In this document: in pieces, positions 41,006-49,384 of the stretch
Numbering within the stretch: the stretch's first letter is position 1
Layout: every line of letters begins with the position of its first letter
Source: Bacteroides zhangwenhongii
GTDB lineage: Bacteria > Bacteroidota > Bacteroidia > Bacteroidales > Bacteroidaceae
Length of the DNA stretch: 64,000 nucleotides
Direction: 5' to 3'
Assembly: GCF_009193325.2 (NCBI RefSeq)
Contig: NZ_CP059856.1
Span: forward strand, 2,294,001-2,358,000
Position numbers and translations under genes: made by a program
The notes under the pieces: model-generated
The model's database searches: none
Told to the model about the DNA's origin: nothing
The model's input: only the letters and a program-made list of their open reading frames with translations

Positions 41006-41605
41006 CTATAAATGAGATAATATGGATCTTTTAATCTCGTCCCAAGACACATCTACAAACATATAAGGCATTGGATCCTCCTCCGCATCTTCAAAATAGG
41101 CTAAACTTTTCATTGCCATAAAAGAAGATGAGTCGGAATATTTTTGAGCATAGAAATCCAATATATTATTCAATGAATACGTTTTCAACAAAAAATAGAT
41201 ATCTACAAAATCCTTCTTAGTACCTCTCCCCTCAATTGCAGTAATTTTCATGGCTGCAATATCTTTAGGACTCGCCAAGCGTATTCCATCTTTACATACA
41301 ACATCATCAATCCAAGGATAAGTATAATTTACGATATCTATTTTAACTCCATTCAATACGTAAATGTGTATATTTTTAGAATCACTCAAGACAGTCAGCA
41401 TCCCAAGTGTCTGCAAAGCCTCCCGCAGTTCTTGAGAGTTTACATTAATCTGACCAAAAAAGTCCAAATCAATCGACTTCCGATGTCCTAATTGCAAAGC
41501 TAATGCAGTACCACCAACCAAACGAGTATTACTAAGTACAGGTAACTGTTGTAACCTTTTTAAAAGTTCCAATGTTGTGGATTCAACCGTTGATAAGTAT
41601 AACAT
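41006..41605 (-). CDS. AbiEii/AbiGii-type nucleotidyltransferase toxin
   Basis: The 199-residue protein shows the NTase motif TRLVGGTALALQLGHRKSIDLDFF, with G-G-T and D-x-D residues. A C-terminal FVDIYFLLKTY helix is typical of the type IV toxin family of AbiE abortive-infection systems. Known AbiEii enzymes transfer nucleotides to tRNA and stop growth. It overlaps the upstream small protein gene by 46 bases, the layout of a toxin with its antitoxin, and it is AT-rich compared with queF and rlmH. Phage defence is inference. Confidence 0.85.
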   Translation of the reverse strand: MLYLSTVESTTLELLKRLQQLPVLSNTRLVGGTALALQLGHRKSIDLDFFGQINVNSQELREALQTLGMLTVLSDSKNIHIYVLNGVKIDIVNYTYPWIDDVVCKDGIRLASPKDIAAMKITAIEGRGTKKDFVDIYFLLKTYSLNNILDFYAQKYSDSSSFMAMKSLAYFEDAEEDPMPYMFVDVSWDEIKRSILSHL

Positions 41606-41862
41606 TTGAACTGTTCTTTAGGAGTTTGTGAAATGGCTGAAAGATAGGCTAAAGCCCTAGGCTCCAATTCACGAAACCCTTTAGCCTCTTCAACAATTCT
41701 GGTAATTCCATAATATTGCTTTACAATATTCCAATCTTGTAACATTCCATATTCAAGCACTCTCTTTATAATATACCGTGAATGCTTCTCCATATCTAAA
41801 TCGTCTTTATTGACATCCCAAAAAAGATATGCCGAAAATTGAGTAATATATTTCTCCATCAT
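41560..41862 (-). CDS. Putative antitoxin of the AbiE-like pair (DUF6922-like)
   Basis: The 100-residue protein contains LFWDVNKDDLDMEKHSRYIIKRVLEYG and IVKQYYGITRIVEEAKGFRELEP, which resemble proteins paired with AbiEii toxins in Bacteroidota. It lacks the classic winged-helix AbiEi signature, so it is a shorter, different partner. It starts 46 bases before the end of its own frame overlaps the toxin. The antitoxin role is inferred from this coupling. Confidence 0.7.
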   Translation of the reverse strand: MMEKYITQFSAYLFWDVNKDDLDMEKHSRYIIKRVLEYGMLQDWNIVKQYYGITRIVEEAKGFRELEPRALAYLSAISQTPKEQFKCYTYQRLNPQHWNF

Positions 41863-41945
41863 CTATCGTACTATAATCCTTATATGACAAAGATAGGCAT
41901 AAAAATGAATCGAATGCAAGCTAATAGCTATATTTATTTCACAAA

Positions 41946-42401
41946 TTACTCCCGATTCATCAGCCGATGTTCCGCCATCTGTTCGAACCTTGTTCCCGGA
42001 CGACCGTAATTAGCATACGGATAGATGGAAATACCACCACGTGGAGTAAAGATTCCGGTTACTTCAATGTATTTGGGATTCATCAACTTTATCAAATCTT
42101 TCATTATGATATTCACACAATCTTCATGAAAGGCTCCATGATTACGGAAACTGAAAAGATAGAGTTTCAAGCTCTTGCTTTCTACCATTTTTATATCGGG
42201 AATGTAGCTGATACGTATTTCCGCAAAATCCGGCTGTCCGGTAATAGGACACAGACTTGTGAACTCCGGGCAGTTGAAACGTACCCAATAATCATTTTCA
42301 GGATGCTTATTATCAAAGGCTTCCAATACTTCCGGGGCATAATCTTGCTTATACTCGGTTTTTCTTCCCAATAAGGAAAGCTGGTCTTTTAATTCAGTCA
42401 T
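41946..42401 (-). CDS. queF: NADPH-dependent preQ0 reductase
   Basis: The protein (151 residues) is the unimodular QueF. It has [15 protein letters not shown] with the catalytic Cys51 and Asp58, and the NADPH-binding [21 protein letters not shown]. It reduces 7-cyano-7-deazaguanine to preQ1 in queuosine synthesis. It is on the same strand as queC and yhhQ but separated from queC by 507 non-coding bases. Confidence 0.95.
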   Translation of the reverse strand: MTELKDQLSLLGRKTEYKQDYAPEVLEAFDNKHPENDYWVRFNCPEFTSLCPITGQPDFAEIRISYIPDIKMVESKSLKLYLFSFRNHGAFHEDCVNIIMKDLIKLMNPKYIEVTGIFTPRGGISIYPYANYGRPGTRFEQMAEHRLMNRE

Positions 42402-42908
42402 TGCACTTACTAGTTACGACCTCTACACTAAACAAAAAAACGTATTTTCTCTATCACCTATCACCGACAAGCCTCAAATGCCTTATTCATCGATGTTTCA
42501 GTGGTGAATGATTCATTTTACAACCTATCACCACATCTATCACCTATCACCATCAACTCCCAGCCCACGTTTGCTTTATCCTCATCTTACTTGTTACGGT
42601 GTGTTTCACGGCATGAAACAGAATGTTTCACACTGGAGAACAGATAGTTTCTTACCGATGAAACAACAGTTTCAAGCTGTTGAAACTAATTTAAACCGCC
42701 GCTTACCGGACAAAACTACCGTAGATACAAAGCTTACTATCACTTGCTAGCCGGAGCTTACCGGTGACAACAGATGTGACAACAAAACTTCAAATTCAAC
42801 TGCTGTCACTGCTTGCTGTCACAAGCTATACAATTTATAATCAATTGTTTATCTATAAGAATGTGACAGATGACAGCAAAAATACATTTTAATCTCTGTG
42901 TAGAGATA
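42402..42908. repeat. Repeat-rich non-coding stretch between queC and queF
   Basis: This holds three successive zones of short repeats. TATCACC repeats occur at about 42460-42555, including two tandem TATCACCTATCACC. GTTTCA/TGAAAC words occur at about 42495 and 42605-42690. TGTCAC/GTGACA words occur at about 42763-42875. No frame with a supportable product is seen. It is not a CRISPR array because units are too short and irregularly spaced. Confidence 0.5.
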
Positions 42909-43568
42909 TTATTGATTCTTACTTTTTAAATACTTCTCCAATCCTTCCCGACGCAACTTACAAGCCGGACAATGTCCGCAGCCATCCCCTTGAACGCCAT
43001 TATAGCACGTCAAAGTCTCGTTACGAATCAACTCCAGCACACCCAGTTCGTCGGCCAAAGCCCATGTTTCCGCTTTATCAATCCACATTAAAGGAGTATG
43101 AATCACAAATTGTTCATCCATAGCCAAGTTCAACGTTACATTGAGAGACTTGATAAAGGAATCACGGCAATCAGGATAACCGCTGAAATCGGTTTGGGAA
43201 ACCCCTGTTACCAAGTGGTTTATACCGCGCTCACGGGCATATACCGCTGCAATGCTCAGAAAAAACAGATTACGTCCCGGCACAAAAGTATTGGGAACAC
43301 TATCTGCGGGCTTTTCCTGATCCATCACCATTGTAGTGTCAGTCAAAGAGTTATGTCCAAGTTGCCCGACAAAAGACACATCCATCACATCAAATTCCAC
43401 TTCCGCTTTCCGGGCTATCTCCCGTGCAAACTCTACTTCTTTCTGATGTTTCTGACCATACAGGAAACTCAGAGCATACACTTTCTTAAAGTTGCGTTTT
43501 GCCCAAAACAGACACGTAGTAGAGTCTTGTCCTCCACTGAACACAACCAATGCTGCTTCTCTATTCAT
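42909..43568 (-). CDS. queC: 7-cyano-7-deazaguanine synthase
   Basis: The protein (219 residues) has the PP-loop [17 protein letters not shown] for ATP and the C-terminal zinc site [21 protein letters not shown], with a further Cys in LTCYNG. It converts 7-carboxy-7-deazaguanine to preQ0 at the cost of ATP. It starts 10 bases after the end of yhhQ, so the two are one operon, downstream of the preQ1 riboswitch. Confidence 0.95.
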   Translation of the reverse strand: MNREAALVVFSGGQDSTTCLFWAKRNFKKVYALSFLYGQKHQKEVEFAREIARKAEVEFDVMDVSFVGQLGHNSLTDTTMVMDQEKPADSVPNTFVPGRNLFFLSIAAVYARERGINHLVTGVSQTDFSGYPDCRDSFIKSLNVTLNLAMDEQFVIHTPLMWIDKAETWALADELGVLELIRNETLTCYNGVQGDGCGHCPACKLRREGLEKYLKSKNQ

Positions 43569-43577
43569 AAATCTATC

Positions 43578-44258
43578 TTAAATATCTTTGACTTTCAGTA
43601 CATTGTAGGATATATCGGTATCGTAAACATCGCTACCATCTATTTGCTTAATAGCTTTCACCACACGGATAGTTACCGGAAGGATAATCACTTCGTACAT
43701 GGACTTCAGCACAATCTGAATACCCATCATAATAAGCAACTCTTTCCAAGCGATGATTCCACCGAAAGCCACCGGGAAGAATATCAACGAATCCGCCGTT
43801 TCACCTACAACGGTTGACAAAATGGCACGAGCGGAAAAGTTACGCCCTTGACTGGCAATTTTCATTTTGCTCATCACATACGCATTGAGAAACGAGCCAA
43901 CCAAGAAAGCCATCAGACTGGCAGCTACGATACGGGGAGCCATACCGAATACAAAATCGAAATGTTCTTCTCCTTCCCAGAAAGGGGCAGCCGGAATGGC
44001 TACGGCTATCAGCCCGAGAGTGACAACAAAGAAATTCATGGCAAAACCGCTCCAAATTATCAAGCGGGCTTTCTTGAATCCCCATACTTCGGCGATACAA
44101 TCATTAATAATATAAGAAATCGGGAAAACCAATAATCCTGCAGTCACGGTCAGACTACCAATCTGGATTACTTTTGTCTCAAGAAGATTCGCCGCAATAA
44201 GGCATACATTAAATAAAATGCCCAGCAGCATAAAAGGTACGGATACTTTTTCTTTCAT
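43578..44258 (-). CDS. yhhQ: Queuosine precursor transporter (YhhQ/VUT family)
   Basis: The 226-residue protein has about six transmembrane helices. It includes FPISYIINDCIAEVWGFKKARLIIWSGF and AILSTVVGETADSLIFFPVAFGG, which are characteristic of the vitamin-uptake-transporter/YhhQ family. It imports preQ0/preQ1-type bases. Its leader carries a preQ1-I riboswitch whose pseudoknot covers the region just before the ATG. Coupling to queC shows that import and synthesis are controlled together. Confidence 0.92.
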   Translation of the reverse strand: MKEKVSVPFMLLGILFNVCLIAANLLETKVIQIGSLTVTAGLLVFPISYIINDCIAEVWGFKKARLIIWSGFAMNFFVVTLGLIAVAIPAAPFWEGEEHFDFVFGMAPRIVAASLMAFLVGSFLNAYVMSKMKIASQGRNFSARAILSTVVGETADSLIFFPVAFGGIIAWKELLIMMGIQIVLKSMYEVIILPVTIRVVKAIKQIDGSDVYDTDISYNVLKVKDI

Positions 44259-44297
44259 AATTCCTGTTTTTTACGTGGTGTTCTAGAATACACGACC
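44259..44297 (-). promoter_or_regulatory. preQ1-I riboswitch
   Basis: On the minus strand, P1 is CGTG (44294-44291) with CACG (44277-44274). The loop TATTCTAGAACAC matches the preQ1-I pattern TTCTAG..ACACC, and an A-rich tail TAAAAAAC is followed by AGGAATT and the ATG. ATTCT in the loop can pair with GGAAT at the tail, which would bury the AGGA ribosome site when ligand is bound. This predicts translational repression of yhhQ-queC by preQ1. Confidence 0.8.
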
Positions 44298-44338
44298 GCT
44301 ATTCACGGCATCATACTTTATTTTTATCTTTCGGGGTG

Positions 44339-44346
44339 CAAAGATA
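44339..44346 (-). promoter_or_regulatory. -7 box of the yhhQ-queC operon
   Basis: CAAAGATA on the plus strand is TATCTTTG on the minus strand, 81 bases upstream of the ATG, leaving room for the riboswitch. Confidence 0.65.
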
Positions 44347-44479
44347 GAAGAAAAAAGTGAGAGGGCAAAAAGATAAGAACAACATTTTGAACATCCCCCT
44401 TTTTCTAGTCAAACGATTTATTTTCTATGAGATTGACAAAAAACATTCTACCCGTAGCCTTCCTTCTCGAAAAAATATT

Positions 44480-44487
44480 TATATTTG
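44480..44487 (+). promoter_or_regulatory. -7 box of the structured leader
   Basis: TATATTTG lies about 268 bases upstream of the alpha-CTD-like gene. No clear TTG is seen at the usual spacing. Confidence 0.55.
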
Positions 44488-44493
44488 CAGCGA

Positions 44494-44754
44494 GGATTGG
44501 ACCACTATTGACAGCCAATCTCCATGTTTTAGGACATTAATTTATCTAACCCGAAAAGTCGCATTTTCAAAGCGAAGGATAAATAGATGTCCGTGCTAAG
44601 CTTATATCCTTTTCAAATATAAGTTTGGGTACGGGCATACTATATTTTCTTCTGCTGGGTATGCGACTACCTCGGGTTTGGAATATATGTATCGCTCGTA
44701 CCTTTTATTTATTATAATCCGGTTGCGGCGCATACATTAAAAAACAAACGAGGT
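44494..44754 (+). ncRNA. Long pseudoknotted leader or sRNA upstream of the alpha-CTD-like gene
   Basis: Helices that can form are GATTGG 44495-44500 with 44515-44520; GGACAT 44532-44537 with ATGTCC 44587-44592, extended by ATTTATC 44540-44546 with 44578-44584; and a strong stem of CCGTGCTAAGCTTATAT (44591-44607) with ATATAAGTTTGGGTACGG. From the loop of the second hairpin, AACCCGA (44548-44554) and AGTCGCA (44557-44563) are exact complements of TCGGGTT (44672-44678) and TGCGACT (44662-44668), giving a long pseudoknot. GCATAC (44635-44640)/GTATGC is a competing stem. I do not recognise the class. It may be a riboswitch-like leader or an independent RNA. Confidence 0.6.
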
Positions 44755-45600
44755 ATGACAACAAAACAATGGATTGGCATTGAAGAAGCCGCAGAAAAGT
44801 ATCAAGTATCTATCAGACGTATCAATACGTGGTGTAAAAGACAAGAAATCACTTTCTCAGAAATAGGTCATTATCTGATGCTGGATGAAAACAGTTTGCT
44901 GGAATGTATCGAACGAAACATACAGCTTAACCTTACCAAAGAAGAGTTTGAACGACGCAAAGAAAAACTCATAAGAGAAAACGAAGAAAACCTATTTATT
45001 CTCCAATCGTTAGAGCCACTTACCCCGATGATGCGCCTGATAATAAAAGAGCTTGCCGGAATGATTCAAGATGAAAACAGAAGGCGTATGTTCTTATTTG
45101 TTACACTGGAAGGTAGTCTCAAAAAATACGCAAAAGAATCCTGTCAAGACTTTTATTATATACAAAGAGAGTTTCAGATACTTATTCGGGATATTCAATC
45201 CCGAATCGGATTTCTAAAGACATACAAAGACGAAATGACACACCTCAAAGCAACGCTGCGACTGTACGAAATGAACTTCGGCAGAAATCTATTCAGAAGA
45301 AACGATAGTATACAAGAAGAAAGTCCGGCAATCCAAGAAAAGGAAAATGCCATCCATGTGCTCAATACTCCTATTAGTGGCTTTGAGTTTGACGCAAGGC
45401 CTAGCCGAGTGCTAGGCGAAAATGGTATACGGACACTTCGGGATTTATTAAAACTTACCTATAAATACGGATGGAACAGAATAAATAAACTACCACACTT
45501 AGGCCCTACCTCAGTAAACAGGGTAATCAACCGACTGCAACAGTTGAATATCCTTGATGATGAAAAAGGATGCTATCTATATAAATATTTGGATGAATGA
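44755..45600 (+). CDS. HTH protein with an RNA-polymerase-alpha-CTD-like domain
   Basis: The 281-residue protein has a MerR/excisionase-type helix-turn-helix at 1-50 (IGIEEAAEKYQVSIRRINTWCKRQ), a long helical middle region (about 60-195), and a C-terminal helix-hairpin-helix domain (about 205-266). That domain contains ISGFEFDARPSRVLGENGIR and LPHLGPTSVNRVINRL, the pattern of the alpha subunit C-terminal domain of RNA polymerase. It could recruit polymerase or mimic its DNA-binding domain at specific sites. It is a single gene with its own long leader and terminator. Confidence 0.75.
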   Translation: MTTKQWIGIEEAAEKYQVSIRRINTWCKRQEITFSEIGHYLMLDENSLLECIERNIQLNLTKEEFERRKEKLIRENEENLFILQSLEPLTPMMRLIIKELAGMIQDENRRRMFLFVTLEGSLKKYAKESCQDFYYIQREFQILIRDIQSRIGFLKTYKDEMTHLKATLRLYEMNFGRNLFRRNDSIQEESPAIQEKENAIHVLNTPISGFEFDARPSRVLGENGIRTLRDLLKLTYKYGWNRINKLPHLGPTSVNRVINRLQQLNILDDEKGCYLYKYLDE

Positions 45601-45648
45601 AAAAACGTAAAGGAGATAATTATTGAGACGTAAAGATTATCACAAAGA

Positions 45649-45686
45649 AGCCTTCCTGCCGATTTTCATTCTCGGGCAGGAAGGCT
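45649..45686 (+). terminator. Terminator after the alpha-CTD-like gene
   Basis: AGCCTTCCTGCC and GGCAGGAAGGCT form a 12-bp stem at 45649-45660 and 45675-45686. It lies between convergent genes; the T-run after it is weak. Confidence 0.7.
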
Positions 45687-45732
45687 AATCACTTTGACCT
45701 TAAAACACACCACTCTAAATCAAGAATTTGCT

Positions 45733-46239
45733 TTAAGCAGAGAAGTCTTTAAGTTCCTCCTTCAGCCGTTTGCGGATAAAAAACAAACGGCTCTTTACCG
45801 TTCCCATCGGCAACCCTAACTTGTCGGCAATCTCCCGATACTTAAATCCTGCCACAAACATCTGGAAAGGAACTTTCATTTCTTCCGGTATCGAATGTAT
45901 CACACGATACAGATGTTTCATGTCGTATGTAAATTCAAATCTGTCCGCATCTTCATCTTCAATCTGATATTTTTGATTGATAGAATAATTATCATCCATG
46001 ATATTCATTTCGCGAACGGTACGACGATAGTTATTGACAAAAATGTTGCGCATCAGTGTATACATCCACCCCTTCAGGTTCTTACTGTACGTAAACTTCT
46101 CTTGATTATCCAATGCCTGCAACACACAATCCTGCACCAAATCATTGGCAGAATCACGGTCCGACGTCAACTTATATGCAAAGCGGTGTAAATCCGGCTG
46201 TATCGCTAATATTCCTTGAGTAAATTCTACTTTTTCCAT
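45733..46239 (-). CDS. ECF-type sigma factor
   Basis: The 168-residue protein shows region 2 (LTSDRDSANDLVQDCVLQALDNQEKF..LKGWMYTLMRNIFVNNYRR) and region 4 (IPEEMKVPFQMFVAGFKYREIADKLGLPMGTVKSRLFFIRKRL). There is no adjacent anti-sigma gene, unlike the other sigma factor in this window, so it belongs to the orphan ECF group common in Bacteroides. It is divergent from the DcaP-like porin with 163 bases between, so the porin could be its target. Confidence 0.92.
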   Translation of the reverse strand: MEKVEFTQGILAIQPDLHRFAYKLTSDRDSANDLVQDCVLQALDNQEKFTYSKNLKGWMYTLMRNIFVNNYRRTVREMNIMDDNYSINQKYQIEDEDADRFEFTYDMKHLYRVIHSIPEEMKVPFQMFVAGFKYREIADKLGLPMGTVKSRLFFIRKRLKEELKDFSA

Positions 46240-46402
46240 CGTCGTATTTTCTTTATCTGATTACTACGGTACAAAGATCCGTCTTTTTAGAATGATTATA
46301 AATAGCAATTCTTCCGATTAGTTTGGCAATTTTTCCTTTGCCCCTCTCAACCATTTCTTTTTTTAGTTGTTCTTTGGGCATTCACCTAAAACTTAACTGA
46401 TA

Positions 46403-47692
46403 ATGAAAACTAGTTTTAAAATGGTAGCAATGCTACTGGGGATGGGAATTTTCCCCCTCTGTGCCAATGCACAGAAAAAGGTAATCATCGAAGACGAGGA
46501 ACCTAATTCCATCATGTTTATCTCCCGTGACAAAGCAGGAGACGAGATCATCCGGATTATGAACGACCGTTCGCAACTGCGTTTCCATGATCCGAATGCT
46601 CCCCGCTTCCTGCTGACTGACCAGAAAGGAAAATTCGCTTTAGGTATCGGAGGCTACGTCCGTGCGACAGCAGAATATGACTTTGGCGGTATCGTAGACG
46701 ATGTGGATTTCTACCCGGCGTTGATCCCGCAACGGGGAAGCGGAAATTTCGCCAAAAATCAGTTTCAGATGGACATCACCACTTCTACCCTCTTCCTTAA
46801 ATTGGTAGGACGTACGAAGCATCTCGGAGACTTTGTTGTCTATACTGCCGGAAACTTTCGTGGAGACGGGAAAACGTTTGAATTACAAAATGCTTATGCA
46901 CAATTTCTCGGTTTCACCATCGGTTACAGTTACGGTTCGTTCATGGACCTCGCCGCTCTCCCTCCCACTATCGACTTTGCAGGCCCTAACGGTTCAGCAT
47001 TCTACCGTACTACGCAATTAAGCTATATGTACGATAAGTTGAAAAACTGGAAGTTCGGTGTCGCTATGGAAATGCCTTCGGTAGACGGTACAACCAACAG
47101 TGATGTTTCCATCAACACGCAACGTATGCCGGACTTTGCTACTTCCGCACAATATAACTGGAACAGCAGCAGCCATATCAAACTAAGCGCTATTATACGT
47201 AGCATGACTTATTCAAGTAATGTGTACGACAAAGCTTATTCCAAAACCGGATTCGGTTTGCAAGCGTCTACAACATTCAATGTCACAAAAAAATTACAGG
47301 CTTACGGACAGTTCAACTATGGCAAGGGAATCGGCTCTTATCTTAACGACTTGAGTAATCTGAATGTAGATATCGTCCCCGACCCGGACAATGAAGGTAA
47401 AATGCAGGTTCTTCCTATGTTAGGATGGTATGCAGGATTACAGTACAACTTCTGCCCAAACTTCTTTGTTTCCGGAACGTACAGCCTGTCCAGACTATAT
47501 TCCGAAAACGGATACCCAAGCGGAAATCCGGAATCATACCGCAAAGGCCAGTATTTAGTAGCCAACGCCTTCTGGAATGTCAGCAACAATATGCAGGTCG
47601 GAGTTGAATATCTGAGAGGATGGCGTACAGATTTCAGCTCTTCAACCCGTCACGCAAACCGGTTAAATATGCTGGTACAGTATTCTTTCTAA
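46403..47692 (+). CDS. DcaP-like trimeric outer-membrane porin
   Basis: The 429-residue protein has a signal peptide (MKTSFKMVAMLLGMGIFPLCANA), a short acidic N-terminal segment and a long beta-barrel with many alternating aromatic strands, ending LVQYSF with the C-terminal Phe of outer-membrane proteins. The stretches FALGIGGYVRATAEYDFGG and YAQFLGFTIGYSYGSFMD fit the DcaP porin family, which takes up small anionic compounds. The substrate is not known here. Confidence 0.8.
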   Translation: MKTSFKMVAMLLGMGIFPLCANAQKKVIIEDEEPNSIMFISRDKAGDEIIRIMNDRSQLRFHDPNAPRFLLTDQKGKFALGIGGYVRATAEYDFGGIVDDVDFYPALIPQRGSGNFAKNQFQMDITTSTLFLKLVGRTKHLGDFVVYTAGNFRGDGKTFELQNAYAQFLGFTIGYSYGSFMDLAALPPTIDFAGPNGSAFYRTTQLSYMYDKLKNWKFGVAMEMPSVDGTTNSDVSINTQRMPDFATSAQYNWNSSSHIKLSAIIRSMTYSSNVYDKAYSKTGFGLQASTTFNVTKKLQAYGQFNYGKGIGSYLNDLSNLNVDIVPDPDNEGKMQVLPMLGWYAGLQYNFCPNFFVSGTYSLSRLYSENGYPSGNPESYRKGQYLVANAFWNVSNNMQVGVEYLRGWRTDFSSSTRHANRLNMLVQYSF

Positions 47693-47712
47693 TTAAATCG
47701 GTATAAAAGTTT

Positions 47713-47747
47713 GAAGCCGCCTCAAAACAGTTGTTTGAGACGGCTTC
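47713..47747. terminator. Bidirectional terminator between porin and FadL genes
   Basis: GAAGCCG-C-CTCAAA pairs with TTTGAG-A-CGGCTTC, with one central mismatch. It is shared by convergent genes. Confidence 0.7.
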
Positions 47748-47779
47748 TGTTATAGAAAATAGTAACGGATTATGCGCAA

Positions 47780-49174
47780 TTAGAATTTATAGTCAATGCT
47801 AAGACCGAATACTTTATTAGTGCGGCTATATACGTTAGTTCCGGACAACCCTGTACCATTATAGTTTTGGGAAGTTTTAGTATAATCTTCATAAGTAGTC
47901 CACATATAACCAACATTCAGATTTGCTCTTTCACTCAATTGAAGTTTTGCTCCAAATCCTACAGAATAAGAATCACAAGAAAAGCTAGTATCACTTTGGA
48001 AGTTATCAGATAATCCATAGTCTGTAATTTGAGCACCACAACTCAATGTCAGTCTTTTAATTACATCCCATTCAATACCCATTAAATACTCATTTGTACC
48101 CTTTGTCAAATATTTCTGTTTGTCACCGGCCATCCCTGCATTCTTATCATCATAAAAATGATACTCTACGGATGCACGCAATACCGGAAGAAACTCATAA
48201 GCCGCTGCAACCGAAAGCATAGAAGGTATATCGTTTGGAGTATTCACACCATGCTTAAAAGGATCCAATGCATCTGTATCTACCGAAGCCTCAATCTTTT
48301 TTGTATTGTTTTCAATATTAAGGTTAGTCTTGAATTCATATTTAGCACCGATATTCAGTTTACCCAACTTCACATCCACACCGATAACAGGAGTAAATCC
48401 CCAACCGGTCTGGTCACAATCCAATGCCAAATGCATCAAATCCCCGCCTCCTAAATCTGCCTTCAATTTAGCATCCAAGAAGCCGACATAACCTCCGGTG
48501 AAATAATTCATACGTCCACCCGCAAATGCAGAAAGCCATTCATTTATTTTATAAGACAAACCCAATTGCAACGCATAAATGTATTGTTTACCATCCATAG
48601 CGGTGTTAATGTCATACATATTAGGGGTAGCGAGAGGGCTTGTACCACCAGAAGTCAAGTGTTTTTTCAAACTTTCCTGGAAAATACCCGCCATAGCTAC
48701 CGACTCAAACATAGGAAGACCACTATCAAATGAAGCCTTTCCACCTCCACCAGTAATTCCAAAGAAACCGGAAATAGTCCAATCTCCTTTTTTATAGGCA
48801 GCAAACACACTAGGAATAATAGGGGCAGCAGCTTTTCCTTCATAATATTTAGTAAATGGATTATCTGAAGGCTTTAAAATTGGCCTTTGAGTATTGGGAT
48901 CAATACCACCAAATTTTTCATATGTCAAAAAGCTCGCATCAATATTTCTTGTTTGAAAAGCACTCTGAATGCTCAATCCAATATGAAAACCATCATTTGG
49001 CAAGAAAGCTAAACCGGCAGGATTAGACAAAGCACCGTCTATTTCAAAAGTAGCACCGCGAGATAACATACGAAGGAAAGCGGCATGTTGATTAGTATTT
49101 GTCAGAAGCCCTCCGGCAAAAGTTGGAATTGAAACGATTAACATCACAAGTCCAATCAAGGAAATTTTTCTCAT
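47780..49174 (-). CDS. FadL/OmpP1-family outer-membrane transporter
   Basis: The 464-residue protein has a signal peptide followed by GGLLTNTNQHAAFLRMLSRGATFEIDGALSNPAGLAFLPNDGFHIGLSIQ. This is the N-terminal hatch pattern of FadL/TodX proteins (N-P-A-G-L). A 14-strand-type barrel ends GLSIDYKF. It imports hydrophobic compounds such as long-chain fatty acids. It is transcribed alone from a TATCTTTG box (minus strand) 29 bases upstream of its ATG. Confidence 0.9.
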   Translation of the reverse strand: MRKISLIGLVMLIVSIPTFAGGLLTNTNQHAAFLRMLSRGATFEIDGALSNPAGLAFLPNDGFHIGLSIQSAFQTRNIDASFLTYEKFGGIDPNTQRPILKPSDNPFTKYYEGKAAAPIIPSVFAAYKKGDWTISGFFGITGGGGKASFDSGLPMFESVAMAGIFQESLKKHLTSGGTSPLATPNMYDINTAMDGKQYIYALQLGLSYKINEWLSAFAGGRMNYFTGGYVGFLDAKLKADLGGGDLMHLALDCDQTGWGFTPVIGVDVKLGKLNIGAKYEFKTNLNIENNTKKIEASVDTDALDPFKHGVNTPNDIPSMLSVAAAYEFLPVLRASVEYHFYDDKNAGMAGDKQKYLTKGTNEYLMGIEWDVIKRLTLSCGAQITDYGLSDNFQSDTSFSCDSYSVGFGAKLQLSERANLNVGYMWTTYEDYTKTSQNYNGTGLSGTNVYSRTNKVFGLSIDYKF

Positions 49175-49202
49175 CTAAATCTTTTTTAAATTATTTCGGG
49201 CG

Positions 49203-49210
49203 CAAAGATA
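49203..49210 (-). promoter_or_regulatory. -7 box for the FadL-like gene
   Basis: CAAAGATA on the plus strand, TATCTTTG on the minus strand. Confidence 0.55.
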
Positions 49211-49384
49211 TAACATTATTGCACACGAAATATATGTTTGTGCATTTATTTTCTATTACGCCCCTATTTTAATTGAAAAAGCAAACTGTTTCTAGTGAAA
49301 CAATCTATATTTATCACTTAATAAAGTCCAAACAAATCGACCGGCTTTTACGTTTATATTATAAGTAAATTATAGAAGAATATT

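Noticed and set aside
42402..42908. CRISPR array
   Set aside because: Repeats are 6-14 bases, irregularly spaced and of three unrelated types, with no constant spacer length and no cas genes.
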